This document shows, piece by piece, positions 45,839 through 55,124 of a stretch of DNA of 64,000 bases. The translations under genes and the position numbers were made by a program. Origin of the DNA: Streptomyces sp. NBC_01551 (GTDB lineage Bacteria; Actinomycetota; Actinomycetes; Streptomycetales; Streptomycetaceae); contig NZ_JAPEPX010000001.1 in assembly GCF_026339935.1 (NCBI RefSeq), positions 2,214,501 through 2,278,500 on the forward strand, read 5' to 3'. Below the pieces are notes generated by a model. That model was given only the letters and a program-made list of their open reading frames with translations, did not search any database and was not told where the DNA came from. Numbering within the stretch: the first letter of the stretch is position 1; each line of letters opens with the position of its first letter.

Positions 45839-47191
45839 CTACGCGCCGAACGCCCTCGACACCGTATAGATCAGCAGCCCCGCCAGCGCGCCGACCACCG
45901 TGCCGTTGATGCGGATGAACTGCAGGTCCCGTCCGATGTGGGCCTCGATCTTCCGCGAGGTGTGCTCGGCGTCCCAGCCCGCCACCGTGTCCGTGATCAG
46001 CGAGGTGATCTCCGCGCGGTAGTGGGTGACGACGTACACCACCGCACCCTCGATCCAGCCCTCCACCTTGTCTTGGAGCCGGCTGTCCGTGGCCAGCCGC
46101 GCCCCCAGGGACATCAGCGACGACCGTACGCGCAGGCGCAGCTCGCTCTGCTCGTCCTCCGCCGCCGAGAGGATCATCGACCGGATCGCCGTCCAAGCGG
46201 AGGCGATCACGTCCTGCACCTCGCCCCGCGCGAGGATCTCCGACTTGAGCCGCTCCACCCTCGCGCGCGTCTCCGTATCGGACTGGAGGTCGGCGGCGAA
46301 GTCGGTGAGGAACCGGTCCACGGCGCCGCGCGCCGGGTGCTCCGGCATGTCGCGCATCTCCGTGACGAAGCGGAGCAGCTCCTTGTACACCCGGTCGCCG
46401 ATCTTGCGGTCGACGAAGCGCGGGGTCCAGCCGGGGGCGCCGCCCTGCACGGCGTCCATGACCGAGTCCCCGTGGGTGACCAGCCAGTCGTGGGCCTTGG
46501 CGCAGATCAGGTCGACGGCGCGGTGGTGGCCGCCGTCGGCGACGACCCGTTCCAGGGTCTTCCCCATCGCGGGCGCGATCTCGGCGGTCTCGGCGCGTCT
46601 GGTGATCGCCTCGCCCACGACGGCCTGGACGTCGGAATCGCGCAGTACGGTCAGGGCTCCGCGCAGCGCGGCGGCGAGTTCCGCCGTGACGCGGTCGGCG
46701 TGCGCGGGTTCCGCCAGCCAGGCGCCGAGGCGGCCGCCGATCCCGAGGGAGTGCAGGCGGGCCTTGACGACGTCGGCGGAGAGGAAGTTCTCGCCGACGA
46801 ACTCGCCGAGGGAGAGGCCGAGCTGGTCCTTCTTGGTCGGGATGATCGCGGTGTGCGGGATGGGCAGGCCGAGGGGGCGGCGGAAGAGGGCGGTGACGGC
46901 GAACCAGTCCGCGAGCGCGCCGACCATGCCGGCCTCGGCGGCGGCCGCGACGTAGCCCGCCCAGGGGCCGGCGCCGGTGTCCTGGGCCCACTTGGCGAGT
47001 GCGTAGACCAGCGCGACCAGGATGAGCAGCCCGGTCGCGATGGTCTTCATCCGGCGGACTCCGGCGCGGCGCTCTTCGTCGGCCGCGCTGAACACGAACG
47101 CCGTGCCGCTGCCACGGGTGGGGCGTGGTGGTGCGGGGGGTGGGGCGGCCGGTGGGGCGGTGCCGCCTCCGGCTGCGCTGCGGTGATCCAC
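45839..47191 (-). CDS. DUF445 family membrane protein
   Basis: 450 residues. A Pro/Ala-rich leader (about 45 residues) ends FSAADEERRAGVRRMKTIAT, then a span (LLILVALVYALAKWA), the conserved GMVGALADWFAVTALFRRPLG and IPTKKDQLGLSLGEFVGENF, a long soluble coiled region and a C-terminal span (TVVGALAGLLIYTVSRAFG). The GTG at 47191 has AGGAG 4 bases before it; an internal ATG (47050) would lose the leader. Function unknown. Confidence 0.88.
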   Translation of the reverse strand: MDHRSAAGGGTAPPAAPPPAPPRPTRGSGTAFVFSAADEERRAGVRRMKTIATGLLILVALVYALAKWAQDTGAGPWAGYVAAAAEAGMVGALADWFAVTALFRRPLGLPIPHTAIIPTKKDQLGLSLGEFVGENFLSADVVKARLHSLGIGGRLGAWLAEPAHADRVTAELAAALRGALTVLRDSDVQAVVGEAITRRAETAEIAPAMGKTLERVVADGGHHRAVDLICAKAHDWLVTHGDSVMDAVQGGAPGWTPRFVDRKIGDRVYKELLRFVTEMRDMPEHPARGAVDRFLTDFAADLQSDTETRARVERLKSEILARGEVQDVIASAWTAIRSMILSAAEDEQSELRLRVRSSLMSLGARLATDSRLQDKVEGWIEGAVVYVVTHYRAEITSLITDTVAGWDAEHTSRKIEAHIGRDLQFIRINGTVVGALAGLLIYTVSRAFGA

Positions 47192-47772
47192 GTGCTCCTG
47201 CCTTCCCCCGGGGGCGCCGGTTTTGTCTGCATAGCATCCGACTCCCGGGAGCCCCGAGGAGTTCCCGGCGCGCCGGACCTCTCGCCGATGCCGTGCGAGG
47301 CGGGGCCTACCCTCCCCAGCCTGCCGGAACGCCATCCCGAAGGCGAAGCGCCGGGGGTGGGGCCCGCCCTTACGCCCACGGGGCCGGGCCGCGCGGGGCC
47401 GCCGCCGACGCCCCGGCGCCTCCGGTCTGTCCATGGCTCCACCCAGGGGGCGCGCCCAGCACCCGCGTGGCCGACGGCAGCGCCACAGCCCGTGGCCAGG
47501 CCGCGCACCGCGCCACCCGTCAGCGGGGCGGCTCCCGCGTTGGGGACCCGACCCACCCCGGCAGGCCGACCGGGGGCCTCCCTGGCTCCCTGGGCACCCG
47601 GGCCTCCCTGGGCACGGTCCTACGGCCGGTCGGTCGGCAGGAGTACCGCAGCCGCAGCGACCGCTGGACGGTGGCCCACGGCCCGCGTCAGGCACAGCCA
47701 CCCTGGGCACAGCCCGCGCGGTCCGGGCCCCGGGCCGGCCCGGGGCCCGGACCGCGCGCGGGTGCCGCCCCG
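47192..47772. other. Gene-free 581-bp region
   Basis: Lies between the DUF445 start and the DUF1707 gene end. Holds the DUF445 promoter, a short repeated phrase (CCTCCCTGG...TGGGCAC at 47577-47614) and a very strong hairpin at 47715-47758. No frame looks like a protein. Confidence 0.6.
47715..47758 (-). terminator. 44-bp perfect palindrome (22-bp arms)
   Basis: Arms start GCGCGGTCCGGGCCCCGGG and meet without a loop at 47736/47737. 15 bases downstream of the DUF1707 gene; terminator without T-tract, or a cruciform-prone site. Confidence 0.8.
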
Positions 47773-48612
47773 TCAGAGTTCCTTGCGGGGGCGGCGGTCG
47801 GTGGTGCGTTGGGGCTTCGGGGGCTTCGGGGGCTTGATCTTGATCTCCACGCCGCCCCAGAAGGCGAGGCCCGTGACCACCACGCGCGGGGCGCCCGGCT
47901 GGAGGGGGCCCGGGGTGCCGCGTTGGTCGAAGGCGCCCATGACGCCGATGCCGCGGACGTCGACCTCCACGCCCGGCGGCACCGTGATCTGGATGCCGCC
48001 CATCACCGCGAAGCAGTTGATCACCACCTCGCGCTGCGAGAAGCTCGCCTCGCGCAGGTCGAGTTCCCCGCCGCCCCAGAAGGCGACCGCGTTGAAGCGC
48101 CCTGGCACCGTCCACTGGCCCTTGCGCTGGAACCCCGACATGACCGCCACGGCCGTGGACGAGGTCCCCGCGCCGCCGATCCGCTCGGGCCAGGAGGCGG
48201 ACCCGTGGTCCGTGGCCGGCGCGCCGGCCGGGAGCCCCGTGGCGCCGGGGGCCGGCAGGTCGCGGGTCAGCGGTTCGAGCTCGGCGTACGTACGCGAGGC
48301 GTACGCCGCCTCCAGCCGCTCCTGGAACTCCTCCATGTCGAGGCGGCCCTCGGCGACGGCATCGCGCAGCCGCTCCACCACCCGCTCCCGGTCCGCGTCC
48401 GACGCGCGCAGCGCCGGTGCCGAGGAGACCCCGGGAGAGGAGGCCTCGGGAGAGGGGACCCCGGGACCGGACGGCGACGGCGGTGCCTTCTCCAACGACG
48501 TCGCCTTCTCCAACGACGTCGCCTTCTCCGGCGACGTCGCCTTCTCCGGCGACGCCGTCTCCCGCGACAACTGCTCTTCCGGCAACGGCTTCTGCGTCCG
48601 CTCGTCACTCAT
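47773..48612 (-). CDS. DUF1707/LiaF-like C-terminal domain protein
   Basis: 279 residues. Leader with four 6-residue repeats (ATSPEK, ATSPEK, ATSLEK, ATSLEK), then DUF1707 (LRASDADRERVVERLRDAVAEGRLDMEEF) and a beta-helix-like C-terminal domain (NAVAFWGGGELDLREASF; CFAVMGGIQITVPPGVEV) resembling the LiaF cell-wall-stress domain. No membrane span, so it is probably cytoplasmic. Role unknown, perhaps envelope-stress sensing. Confidence 0.85.
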   Translation of the reverse strand: MSDERTQKPLPEEQLSRETASPEKATSPEKATSLEKATSLEKAPPSPSGPGVPSPEASSPGVSSAPALRASDADRERVVERLRDAVAEGRLDMEEFQERLEAAYASRTYAELEPLTRDLPAPGATGLPAGAPATDHGSASWPERIGGAGTSSTAVAVMSGFQRKGQWTVPGRFNAVAFWGGGELDLREASFSQREVVINCFAVMGGIQITVPPGVEVDVRGIGVMGAFDQRGTPGPLQPGAPRVVVTGLAFWGGVEIKIKPPKPPKPQRTTDRRPRKEL

Positions 48613-48694
48613 GTGGACCACCCTATGCAGTCATACCGCGCAGGAGTACGCCTCTACCCCGAGCCGGACCCCGGACCGACCCCTGATTTCTCCC

Positions 48695-49678
48695 TCACCC
48701 CCGCCCCGCGTACATCCGCGCGATCACGTCCTCGATGTCCGGCTCCCGCACCGACAGGTCCACCAGCGGGTAGTCCGCCGCCACCGCCGCCACCAGGGGC
48801 GCCGCCGACGCCCCCGCCGGGAACGCCAGCCACTGCCGCGGCCCGTCCACCTTCACCACCCGCGCCCCCGGCACGCTGATCGCCGGCAGCTCCCGCTCCA
48901 GGTCCACCACCAGCGTCCGCTCGCTGTCGGCCACCGAGCCAGCCGAGTGCAGTCCGGCCAGCGGCCCGTCGTACATCAGGCGCCCGTGGTCGATCACCAT
49001 CACCCGCTCGCACAGCTGCTCGATGTCCTGGAGGTCGTGCGTCGTCAGCAGCACCGTCGTGCCGAGCTCCTCGTTCAACTGCCGCAGGAATCCCCGTACC
49101 TTGGCCTTGCTCACCACATCGAGCCCGATCGTCGGCTCGTCCAGGTACAGCACGTCCGGATCGTGCAGCAGCGCCGCCGCGATGTCCCCGCGCATCCGCT
49201 GCCCCAGCGACAGCTGCCGCACCGGTACGTCGAGCAGCTCGGCCAGGTCCAGCCGGTCCACGCAGCGGTCCAGGTTCTCCCGGAACCGCGCCTGCGGGAT
49301 CCGGTACATCCGCCGCATCAGCCCGTACGAGTCCTTCAGCGGCAGGTCCCACCACAGGGTCGTGCGCTGCCCGAACACCACCCCGATCCGGTGCGCCAGC
49401 CGCATCCGCTCCCGCGCCGGGTCGATGCCCGCGACGCGCAGCCGGCCGCCGCTCGGGGTCAGGATCCCGGTCAGCATCTTGATCGTGGTCGACTTCCCGG
49501 CGCCGTTGGGCCCGATGTAACCGACCACCTCGCCCCGCGCGACCTCGAAACTGATCCCGTCCACCGCCCTGACCTGGCGTTTCTCCCGCCTCATCAGGCT
49601 CACCCGACGCCGTACGTCGAAGACCTTCTCGACCCCGTCCAACGAGATCAGCACGTCACCCGTGTTCACGCCCACCAC
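48695..49678 (-). CDS. ABC exporter, ATP-binding protein
   Basis: 327 residues. Walker A GPNGAGKSTTIK, signature LSLGQRMRGDIAAALL, Walker B VLYLDEPTIGLDV, H-loop LLTTHDLQDIE. DrrA/NatA-type exporter ATPase with a C-terminal ~90-residue extension. A GTG follows the permease TGA directly (TGAGTG); GTGs at 49675 and 49669 are alternatives. Forms an exporter with the two ABC-2 permeases upstream. Confidence 0.92.
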   Translation of the reverse strand: MVGVNTGDVLISLDGVEKVFDVRRRVSLMRREKRQVRAVDGISFEVARGEVVGYIGPNGAGKSTTIKMLTGILTPSGGRLRVAGIDPARERMRLAHRIGVVFGQRTTLWWDLPLKDSYGLMRRMYRIPQARFRENLDRCVDRLDLAELLDVPVRQLSLGQRMRGDIAAALLHDPDVLYLDEPTIGLDVVSKAKVRGFLRQLNEELGTTVLLTTHDLQDIEQLCERVMVIDHGRLMYDGPLAGLHSAGSVADSERTLVVDLERELPAISVPGARVVKVDGPRQWLAFPAGASAAPLVAAVAADYPLVDLSVREPDIEDVIARMYAGRG

Positions 49679-50647
49679 TCAGCTCCCCGTGCTCCGGTAC
49701 GAACGAACTCCCGCGCGCCACGCCAGCGACGCGGGCAGGAACGCCACGAACGCCACGAGCGGGCTCAGGTACCCCACCCACCCCGGCAGCCCCAGCGGAT
49801 CGGGCCGCCCGAGCACGTGCAGTGCGGGCAGCCAGTTGACGAAGGCCAGCGGCACGATGAAGGTCACCCCGCGCAGCAGTTCCTTCCCGAACACCGTCGG
49901 CGGGTACTGGAGCATCGCGTTCCCCCCGTACGTGAAGGAGTTCTGCACCTCCGCCGCGTCCCCGGCGACGAACTGGAAAGCCGCCCCCGCCACCATCACC
50001 GCCGCGAAGATCGCCGCCCCCGCCACGATCATCACGGGCACCAGCAGTGCCTTCCCGGGCGTCCACTCCACATCCAGCACCGCAAGCGCCCACCCCAGCA
50101 CCGCGAGCCCCTGCACGATCCGCCCCAGCCGGCGCAGCGCGAACCGGTCCGCCGCGACCTGTGCGAGCACCGGGACGGGGCGCACCAGCATCGTGTCGAG
50201 CGAGCCGTCGCGGACGCGCGCGCCGACCCGGTCGGTGTTGCCGAGCAGCAGGTCGGCCAGGCCCAGCGAGGCCGAACAGGACCCGTACAGCAGGGCGATC
50301 TCGGGCAGCGAGAAACCGCCCAGGGAGTCCACGTGCGAGAACATGATGTAGATCGCGACGAAGTCCAGGAGTTGGATCGTCGCGTTCCCGAACAGCGCCA
50401 GGAAGAAGGACGTCCGGTACGTCATCGTCGACCGGATCCACATCGCCACGATCAACCCGTAGCCGCGCACTCCCTCCAGGGCCCGATTGCGCCGGGGCAC
50501 CTCCAGCCGGCCCGCGACCCGCCGACCACCGGAACCGGAACCAGAACCGGCACCTGGACCGGGATCGGAACCAGAACCGGGACCCGAATCAGGACCGGGA
50601 CCCGAATCCGCCGCCCCCGCCCCTGCCTCCGCCACCGCCTCAGCCAC
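49679..50647 (-). CDS. ABC-2 family permease (DUF-type), subunit 2
   Basis: 322 residues. N-terminal Gly/Ser/Pro/Asp-rich repeat (GPGPDSGPGSGSDPG), then six spans: FFLALFGNATIQLLDFVAIYIMF, ALAVLDVEWTPGKALLVPVMIV, and others. LVRPVPVLAQVAADRFALRR is a typical cytosolic loop of this family. Overlaps the previous permease by 8 bases. Substrate not evident. Confidence 0.85.
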   Translation of the reverse strand: MAEAVAEAGAGAADSGPGPDSGPGSGSDPGPGAGSGSGSGGRRVAGRLEVPRRNRALEGVRGYGLIVAMWIRSTMTYRTSFFLALFGNATIQLLDFVAIYIMFSHVDSLGGFSLPEIALLYGSCSASLGLADLLLGNTDRVGARVRDGSLDTMLVRPVPVLAQVAADRFALRRLGRIVQGLAVLGWALAVLDVEWTPGKALLVPVMIVAGAAIFAAVMVAGAAFQFVAGDAAEVQNSFTYGGNAMLQYPPTVFGKELLRGVTFIVPLAFVNWLPALHVLGRPDPLGLPGWVGYLSPLVAFVAFLPASLAWRAGVRSYRSTGS

Positions 50648-51515
50648 CCTGGACCACCACCTTCCGCGTCGCCGCCGACTGCATCAGCCGCCCCAGCCCC
50701 AGCAGTACGAGCGCCCAGCCGGCCTGGAACCCCAGTGCCCCCGCCGCACCCCCGGCCCCCGCGTGCTCGCCCATCAGCACGTCCAGCGGGACCTGGAGCA
50801 TCGCCGCCCACGGCAGCGTCCGGACGAACTCCCCGAATCCGCCCGGGAAAACGGTCAGCGGCAGCAGCATCCCGGAGAAGAAGACGGTGACGACGGTGGC
50901 CATCATGTTGACCCCCGTCCCGTCCATCAGCCAGAACGCGGACAGCCCCACCAGGTAGCGCACCGCGAAGCTCACCACCAACGCGAGCCCGACGGACACC
51001 AGGAACAGCAGCCAGCGCACCGGATCCACCGGCAGCGCCAGCGGGAACGCCAGCGCGCCCACCAGCAGCGGCACCACCCCGCGGCCCAGCAGCTGGAACC
51101 CGGCCCGGCCCAGATCGGCGGCGAGCCACCACGCCTGGAGGTCGGCCGGCCGGTACAGGTCGACGGCGATGTCCCCGGTCCGGATCCGCTCCTGCATCTC
51201 CTCCTGGAAGCCGCCCCCGAGGAGCGATCCGGCGGCCAGCAGAGACTGGCTGACCCACACGAACGTGAGGGCCTGCGCCTGGTCGTAGCCGCCCAGCCCG
51301 GGCCGCTCGTCCCACAGCGCGATGTACGTGTACGCGACGATGAATCCGAACACGGTGTTGGTGAACACACCGGCCGCGGTCGCCGTCCCGTAGGTGGCGT
51401 ACCGGCGGAATCCCCCGGCCGCCACCGCCGTGTAGAGAACAGCTCTCTGATGCACGCTCTGCCGCGCGCTCTGACGGAGTTCCTGACGGAGTTCCTGACG
51501 CACTCTCTGACGCAC
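50640..51515 (-). CDS. ABC-2 family permease, subunit 1
   Basis: 291 residues. The leader repeats RQELRQELRQSARQS, a basic amphipathic stretch; then six spans (FTNTVFGFIVAYTYIALW; LLFLVSVGLALVVSFAVRYL; MMATVVTVFFSGMLLPLTVF). DLYRPADLQAWWLAADLGRA matches the partner family. First gene of the three-gene exporter operon; the downstream order permease-ATPase supports this. Confidence 0.85.
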   Translation of the reverse strand: MRQRVRQELRQELRQSARQSVHQRAVLYTAVAAGGFRRYATYGTATAAGVFTNTVFGFIVAYTYIALWDERPGLGGYDQAQALTFVWVSQSLLAAGSLLGGGFQEEMQERIRTGDIAVDLYRPADLQAWWLAADLGRAGFQLLGRGVVPLLVGALAFPLALPVDPVRWLLFLVSVGLALVVSFAVRYLVGLSAFWLMDGTGVNMMATVVTVFFSGMLLPLTVFPGGFGEFVRTLPWAAMLQVPLDVLMGEHAGAGGAAGALGFQAGWALVLLGLGRLMQSAATRKVVVQGG

Positions 51516-51689
51516 CGTATCCCTCCGTTTCCCACGTCGTTCCTACGTCGGCCAAAGCGCGCGAGCTTAGTGCGGAGGGGCGAGCCACGCGAACGATTTA
51601 CGCCCGTCCGGGGCGGAATCACCCGGCATCGGGTAGACACCATGAGGTACGGAAGTGGATATTTCGCACGGCGCCGAGGAGTTCCGGAG

Positions 51690-54203
51690 ATGAGCGACCA
51701 GTCACCACCACCGGGCTGGACCCCTCGTGATCCGGACACCCCCGACGAACCGCCGAACCGCCCCGAGGGCGACCGGTCCGCAGAGGCCGGCCCGGCCGCC
51801 CGAACCCAGACCCCCGCCACGCCCGAAGCCCCCAACGCGAGGCGGAGGCGCACCGGCTGGCGCCGCTTCGTTCCCGGTTGGCGCCTGGTCGTCGGCTGCC
51901 TGCTGCTCTTCGCGCTGCTCCTCGGCGGCGCCCTCGTCGCCGGCTACCTGCTGGTCGACATCCCGCCCGCCAACTCCGCCGCGATCGCGCAGTCCAACGT
52001 CTACCTCTACTCCGACGGTTCCCAGCTCGCCCGCGACGGCGAGGTCAACCGCGTCAACGTGCCGCTCTCCCAGATCCCCCGGACCGTCCAGGAGACCGTA
52101 CTGGCGGCGGAGGACCGGGACTTCTACTCCGAACGGGCGGTGGACCCCAAGGCGATGCTCCGCGCCGCCTGGAACACCCTGATGGGCAAGGGGAAACAGT
52201 CCGGCTCGACCATCACCCAGCAGTACGTCAAGAACTACTACCTGGGCCAGGAACAGACCGTCAGCCGGAAGGTCAAGGAGTTCTTCATCGCGATCAAGCT
52301 CGGCCGCGAGGAGTCCAAGGACTACATCCTGGAGGGCTACCTGAACACCAGCTACTTCGGCCGCAACGCCTACGGCATCCAGGCCGCCGCCCAGGCCTAC
52401 TACGGCAAGGACTCCGCCAAACTCACCACCGCCGAGGGCGCGTACCTCGCCACCCTCCTCAACTCCCCCAGCGCGTTCGACGTCGTGGCCCACCCCCAGA
52501 GCCGCGCCCGCGCGGTGGCCCGCTGGAACTACGTACTCGACGGCATGGTCAAGAAGGGCTGGATGACCCCCTCCGACCGGGCGGCCACCCGGTTCCCCGA
52601 GCCCGGGAAGATCCGCCCGGCCGCCGGTCTGTCGGGGCAGCGCGGTTACCTCGTCGAGGCCATCAAGGACTACATCCTCGACCGGAAGATCCTCGACGAC
52701 GCCACCCTCGCCGAGGGCGGCCACCGCATCACCACCACCATCGACAAGCGCCGCCAGAACGCCTTCGTGGACGCCGTCGACGAGGAGATGGTCAGCAAAC
52801 TCGACCCGGTGACGCGCAAGGCGGACCGTCTCGTGCGCGCCGGCGGGGTCTCCATCGACCCGGCCACCGGCAAGGTCGTCGCCATGTACGGGGGCATCGA
52901 CTACACCAAGCAGTACGTCAACAACGCCACCCGGCACGACTACCAGGTGGCCTCCACCTTCAAGCCGTTCGTCTTCACCTCCGCCGTCGAGAACGACTCC
53001 CGCACCCAGGACGGCCGCCGGATCACCCCGAACACCCTCTACAACGGCGACAACAAGCGCCCGGTGGTCGGCAGTACGATCCCCTTCAGCCCCGAGAACG
53101 AGGGGCAGGTCTCGTACGGCGACATCACCGACAACACCGCCACCGACCTCTCCGTCAACGCTGTGTACGCGCAGATGGTGGTCGACGTCGGCACGGCCAA
53201 GGTCAAGAAGACCGCCATCTCCCTCGGCATCCCCGAGAACACCCCGAACTTCGTGTCGGGCCCCGCCATGGCTCTCGGCACCATGCAGGCCAGCGTCCTC
53301 GACATGACCCAGGCCTACGCGACGCTCGCCGACCACGGCCGCTACACCCCGTACACCTTCCTGGAGAAGATCACCAAGGAGGGGGAGACGGTCGAACTGC
53401 CCGACCGCACCCCGCGCCAGGTCGTCTCCCGCGAGGCCGCCGACACCACCACCTCCATGCTGATCAGCGTCGTCGACAACGGCACGGGTACGGCCGCGCT
53501 CGCCGCCGGGCACCCGGCCGCCGGCAAGACCGGCACCGCCGAGCTGGACCGCTCGGCCTGGTTCGCGGGGTACACGCCGGACCTGGTCACGGTGGTGTCG
53601 ATGATGGGTCAGGACCCGGACACCGGCACCCTGGAGTCCCTCTACGGGGCGCTGGGCGAGGCCAGGATCGGTGGCGGCGGCTACCCGGCCCGGATCTGGG
53701 CGGCGTACACGAAGACGGCCCTGGAGGCCTCCGACCCCTTGGACTTCGACCTCGACCTCCAGCCGGGCGCGGCCGTGTCGCCACCCCCGCCGCAGCCGCC
53801 GAGCACCCCGGAGCAGTCGCCGGGCGAGGAGGAGAGCCCGAGGCCGCCGGTACGTCCGTCACCGCCGACGGGCGGGCAGAACCAAGGGGGCCAGGACAAC
53901 GGCGGCCGGAACAACGGCGGCCAGTCGCAGGGGGGTCAGAACCAAGGCCAGAGCCAAGGCCAGAACCAGGGCCAGAACCAGGGCCAAACCCAAGGTCAGA
54001 GTCAGGGGCAAAGCCAAGGGCAGGACCAAGGCGGCCAGGACAACGGCGGCGCCAGTCAAGGCAATGACGGCGGCGCCTCCCAGGGCGCCGACCGGGGCGC
54101 GACCCAGGGCGCGGACGCCGGCACGAGCACCGCCGGCACCCAGGGCTTCGCACAAGGCGGCACCACGGCCGGCCGGCGCCCGGGCCCCGACTTCCTGGAA
54201 TGA
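51690..54203 (+). CDS. Class A penicillin-binding protein (bifunctional GT51 transglycosylase/transpeptidase)
   Basis: 837 residues. Cytosolic Pro-rich tail, span (LVVGCLLLFALLLGGALVAGY), GT51 with AAEDRDFYSE (catalytic Glu) and GSTITQQYVKNYYL, KVKEFFIAIKLGREESKDYIL; transpeptidase with STFKPF (SxxK), SVNAVY (SxN), KTGTAEL (KTG). It polymerises and cross-links peptidoglycan. The last ~110 residues are a low-complexity tail of repeated QGQNQGQ/QGGQDNGG units, unusual in length. The ATG at 51690 follows GGAG by one base; GAGGAG lies 12 bases upstream. Confidence 0.92.
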   Translation: MSDQSPPPGWTPRDPDTPDEPPNRPEGDRSAEAGPAARTQTPATPEAPNARRRRTGWRRFVPGWRLVVGCLLLFALLLGGALVAGYLLVDIPPANSAAIAQSNVYLYSDGSQLARDGEVNRVNVPLSQIPRTVQETVLAAEDRDFYSERAVDPKAMLRAAWNTLMGKGKQSGSTITQQYVKNYYLGQEQTVSRKVKEFFIAIKLGREESKDYILEGYLNTSYFGRNAYGIQAAAQAYYGKDSAKLTTAEGAYLATLLNSPSAFDVVAHPQSRARAVARWNYVLDGMVKKGWMTPSDRAATRFPEPGKIRPAAGLSGQRGYLVEAIKDYILDRKILDDATLAEGGHRITTTIDKRRQNAFVDAVDEEMVSKLDPVTRKADRLVRAGGVSIDPATGKVVAMYGGIDYTKQYVNNATRHDYQVASTFKPFVFTSAVENDSRTQDGRRITPNTLYNGDNKRPVVGSTIPFSPENEGQVSYGDITDNTATDLSVNAVYAQMVVDVGTAKVKKTAISLGIPENTPNFVSGPAMALGTMQASVLDMTQAYATLADHGRYTPYTFLEKITKEGETVELPDRTPRQVVSREAADTTTSMLISVVDNGTGTAALAAGHPAAGKTGTAELDRSAWFAGYTPDLVTVVSMMGQDPDTGTLESLYGALGEARIGGGGYPARIWAAYTKTALEASDPLDFDLDLQPGAAVSPPPPQPPSTPEQSPGEEESPRPPVRPSPPTGGQNQGGQDNGGRNNGGQSQGGQNQGQSQGQNQGQNQGQTQGQSQGQSQGQDQGGQDNGGASQGNDGGASQGADRGATQGADAGTSTAGTQGFAQGGTTAGRRPGPDFLE

Positions 54204-54250
54204 CGGGCCCGGAATGACGGGGCCCGCAATGACGGGGCCCGGAAGACGGG

Positions 54251-54571
54251 TCAGTGACCGGAAGTCGCCTTGAGCCCCACCACGGCGACCAGCAGCAGAC
54301 AGATGAAGAAGATCCGGGCGGCGGTGACGGGTTCCCCCAGCACCGCCATGCCGAGCACCGCCGCCCCGGCCGCCCCGATGCCCACCCAGACCCCGTACGC
54401 CGTACCGATGGGCAGGGTCTTCGCGGCGTACGACAGCAGCACCATGCTCGCGACGATGCCGGCGCCCGTGAACACACTGGGCCAGAGACGGGTGAAGCCC
54501 TCGGTGAATTTCATGCCGATCGACCAGCCGACCTCGAGCAGACCGGCGACGAGAAGCAGAACCCAGGCCAT
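54251..54571 (-). CDS. gdx: SugE/Gdx-type SMR transporter (guanidinium exporter)
   Basis: 106 residues, four spans, SMR family. MAWVLLLVAGLLEVGWSIG gives the essential Glu13; GTAYGVWVGIGAAGAAVLG is the family core. It closely matches the Gdx (SugE) subtype, which swaps guanidinium for two protons, rather than the EmrE drug subtype. A guanidine-III riboswitch lies 33 bases upstream, so guanidine should induce it. Confidence 0.92.
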   Translation of the reverse strand: MAWVLLLVAGLLEVGWSIGMKFTEGFTRLWPSVFTGAGIVASMVLLSYAAKTLPIGTAYGVWVGIGAAGAAVLGMAVLGEPVTAARIFFICLLLVAVVGLKATSGH

Positions 54572-54602
54572 GACAGGCACCTCCGGAACGAGAGCGAACG
54601 GG

Positions 54603-54652
54603 GTGCGTCGTCTTTTCAGCCAGCTACCCGGTACGGCGCGTCTCGTCGGGGG
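54603..54652 (-). ncRNA. Guanidine-III riboswitch (ykkC-III)
   Basis: Transcript reads CCCGACGAGACGCGCCGUACC, then GGGU...AAAAGACGACGC. The invariants of the class are present: CGACGAG, GCGCCGUACC and AAGACG; P1 pairs CCCG with CGGG (a covarying version of CCGG/CCGG). The pseudoknot GCGCCGU with ACGACGC has one C-A mismatch. Class III riboswitches upstream of SMR genes are known in actinobacteria. It lies in the leader of the gdx gene. Confidence 0.82.
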
Positions 54653-54683
54653 TCCCCTCCACCGTAGCAAAGGGGCACGAAAA

Positions 54684-54709
54684 GGGCCGGTGACCTCGGT
54701 CACCGGCCC
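54684..54709 (-). terminator. Terminator of the GroES-like gene
   Basis: GGGCCGGTGACC-TC-GGTCACCGGCCC, 12-bp perfect stem; it lies between the GroES-like gene and the gdx promoter. Confidence 0.88.
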
Positions 54710-54733
54710 TGGATCACAGGGGGAGCAGGGTGG

Positions 54734-55078
54734 TCACAGGTAGAGCCCGGTGGAGTCCTTCGACCCCTCCAGCCGCTCGGCGGCCACGGCGTGCAGGTCC
54801 CGCTCGCGCATCAGCACGTACGTCGCCCCGCGCACCTCGACCTCGGCCCGGTCCTCGGGGTCGTACAGCACCCGGTCGCCCGGCTCCACGCTCCGTACGT
54901 TCTGCCCGACCGCGACCACCTCGGCCCAGGCCAGCCGCTTGCCCACCGCGGCCGTCGCCGGGATCAGGATCCCGCCGCCCGAGCGGCGTTCGCCCTCCGG
55001 GGTGTCGGACTTCACGAGCACGCGGTCGTGCAGCATGCGGATGGGCAGCTTGTCGTGGGTGGTGGTGTTCTCGCTCAC
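54734..55078 (-). CDS. GroES (Cpn10)-like protein
   Basis: 114 residues. Cpn10 fold segments: IRMLHDRVLVKSDTPEGERRSGGGILIP and VVAVGQNVRSVEPGDRVLYD. The ordinary mobile loop is present but variant, and no groEL is adjacent; it is probably a paralogue of the main groES. Long hydrophilic ends at both termini. Confidence 0.85.
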   Translation of the reverse strand: MSENTTTHDKLPIRMLHDRVLVKSDTPEGERRSGGGILIPATAAVGKRLAWAEVVAVGQNVRSVEPGDRVLYDPEDRAEVEVRGATYVLMRERDLHAVAAERLEGSKDSTGLYL

Positions 55079-55124
55079 CCCTCGAACCTACCCGCCCGCG
55101 CCCGCCCCGGACCCCGCAGGGTCG

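Noticed and set aside
47047..47556. Minus-strand gene upstream of DUF445
   Set aside because: Gly/Pro/Arg-rich with no domain; overlaps the DUF445 start and promoter.
53905..54160. DNA minisatellite downstream of the PBP domain
   Set aside because: The repeats are in frame and belong to the Gln/Gly tail of the PBP; reported as a protein feature.
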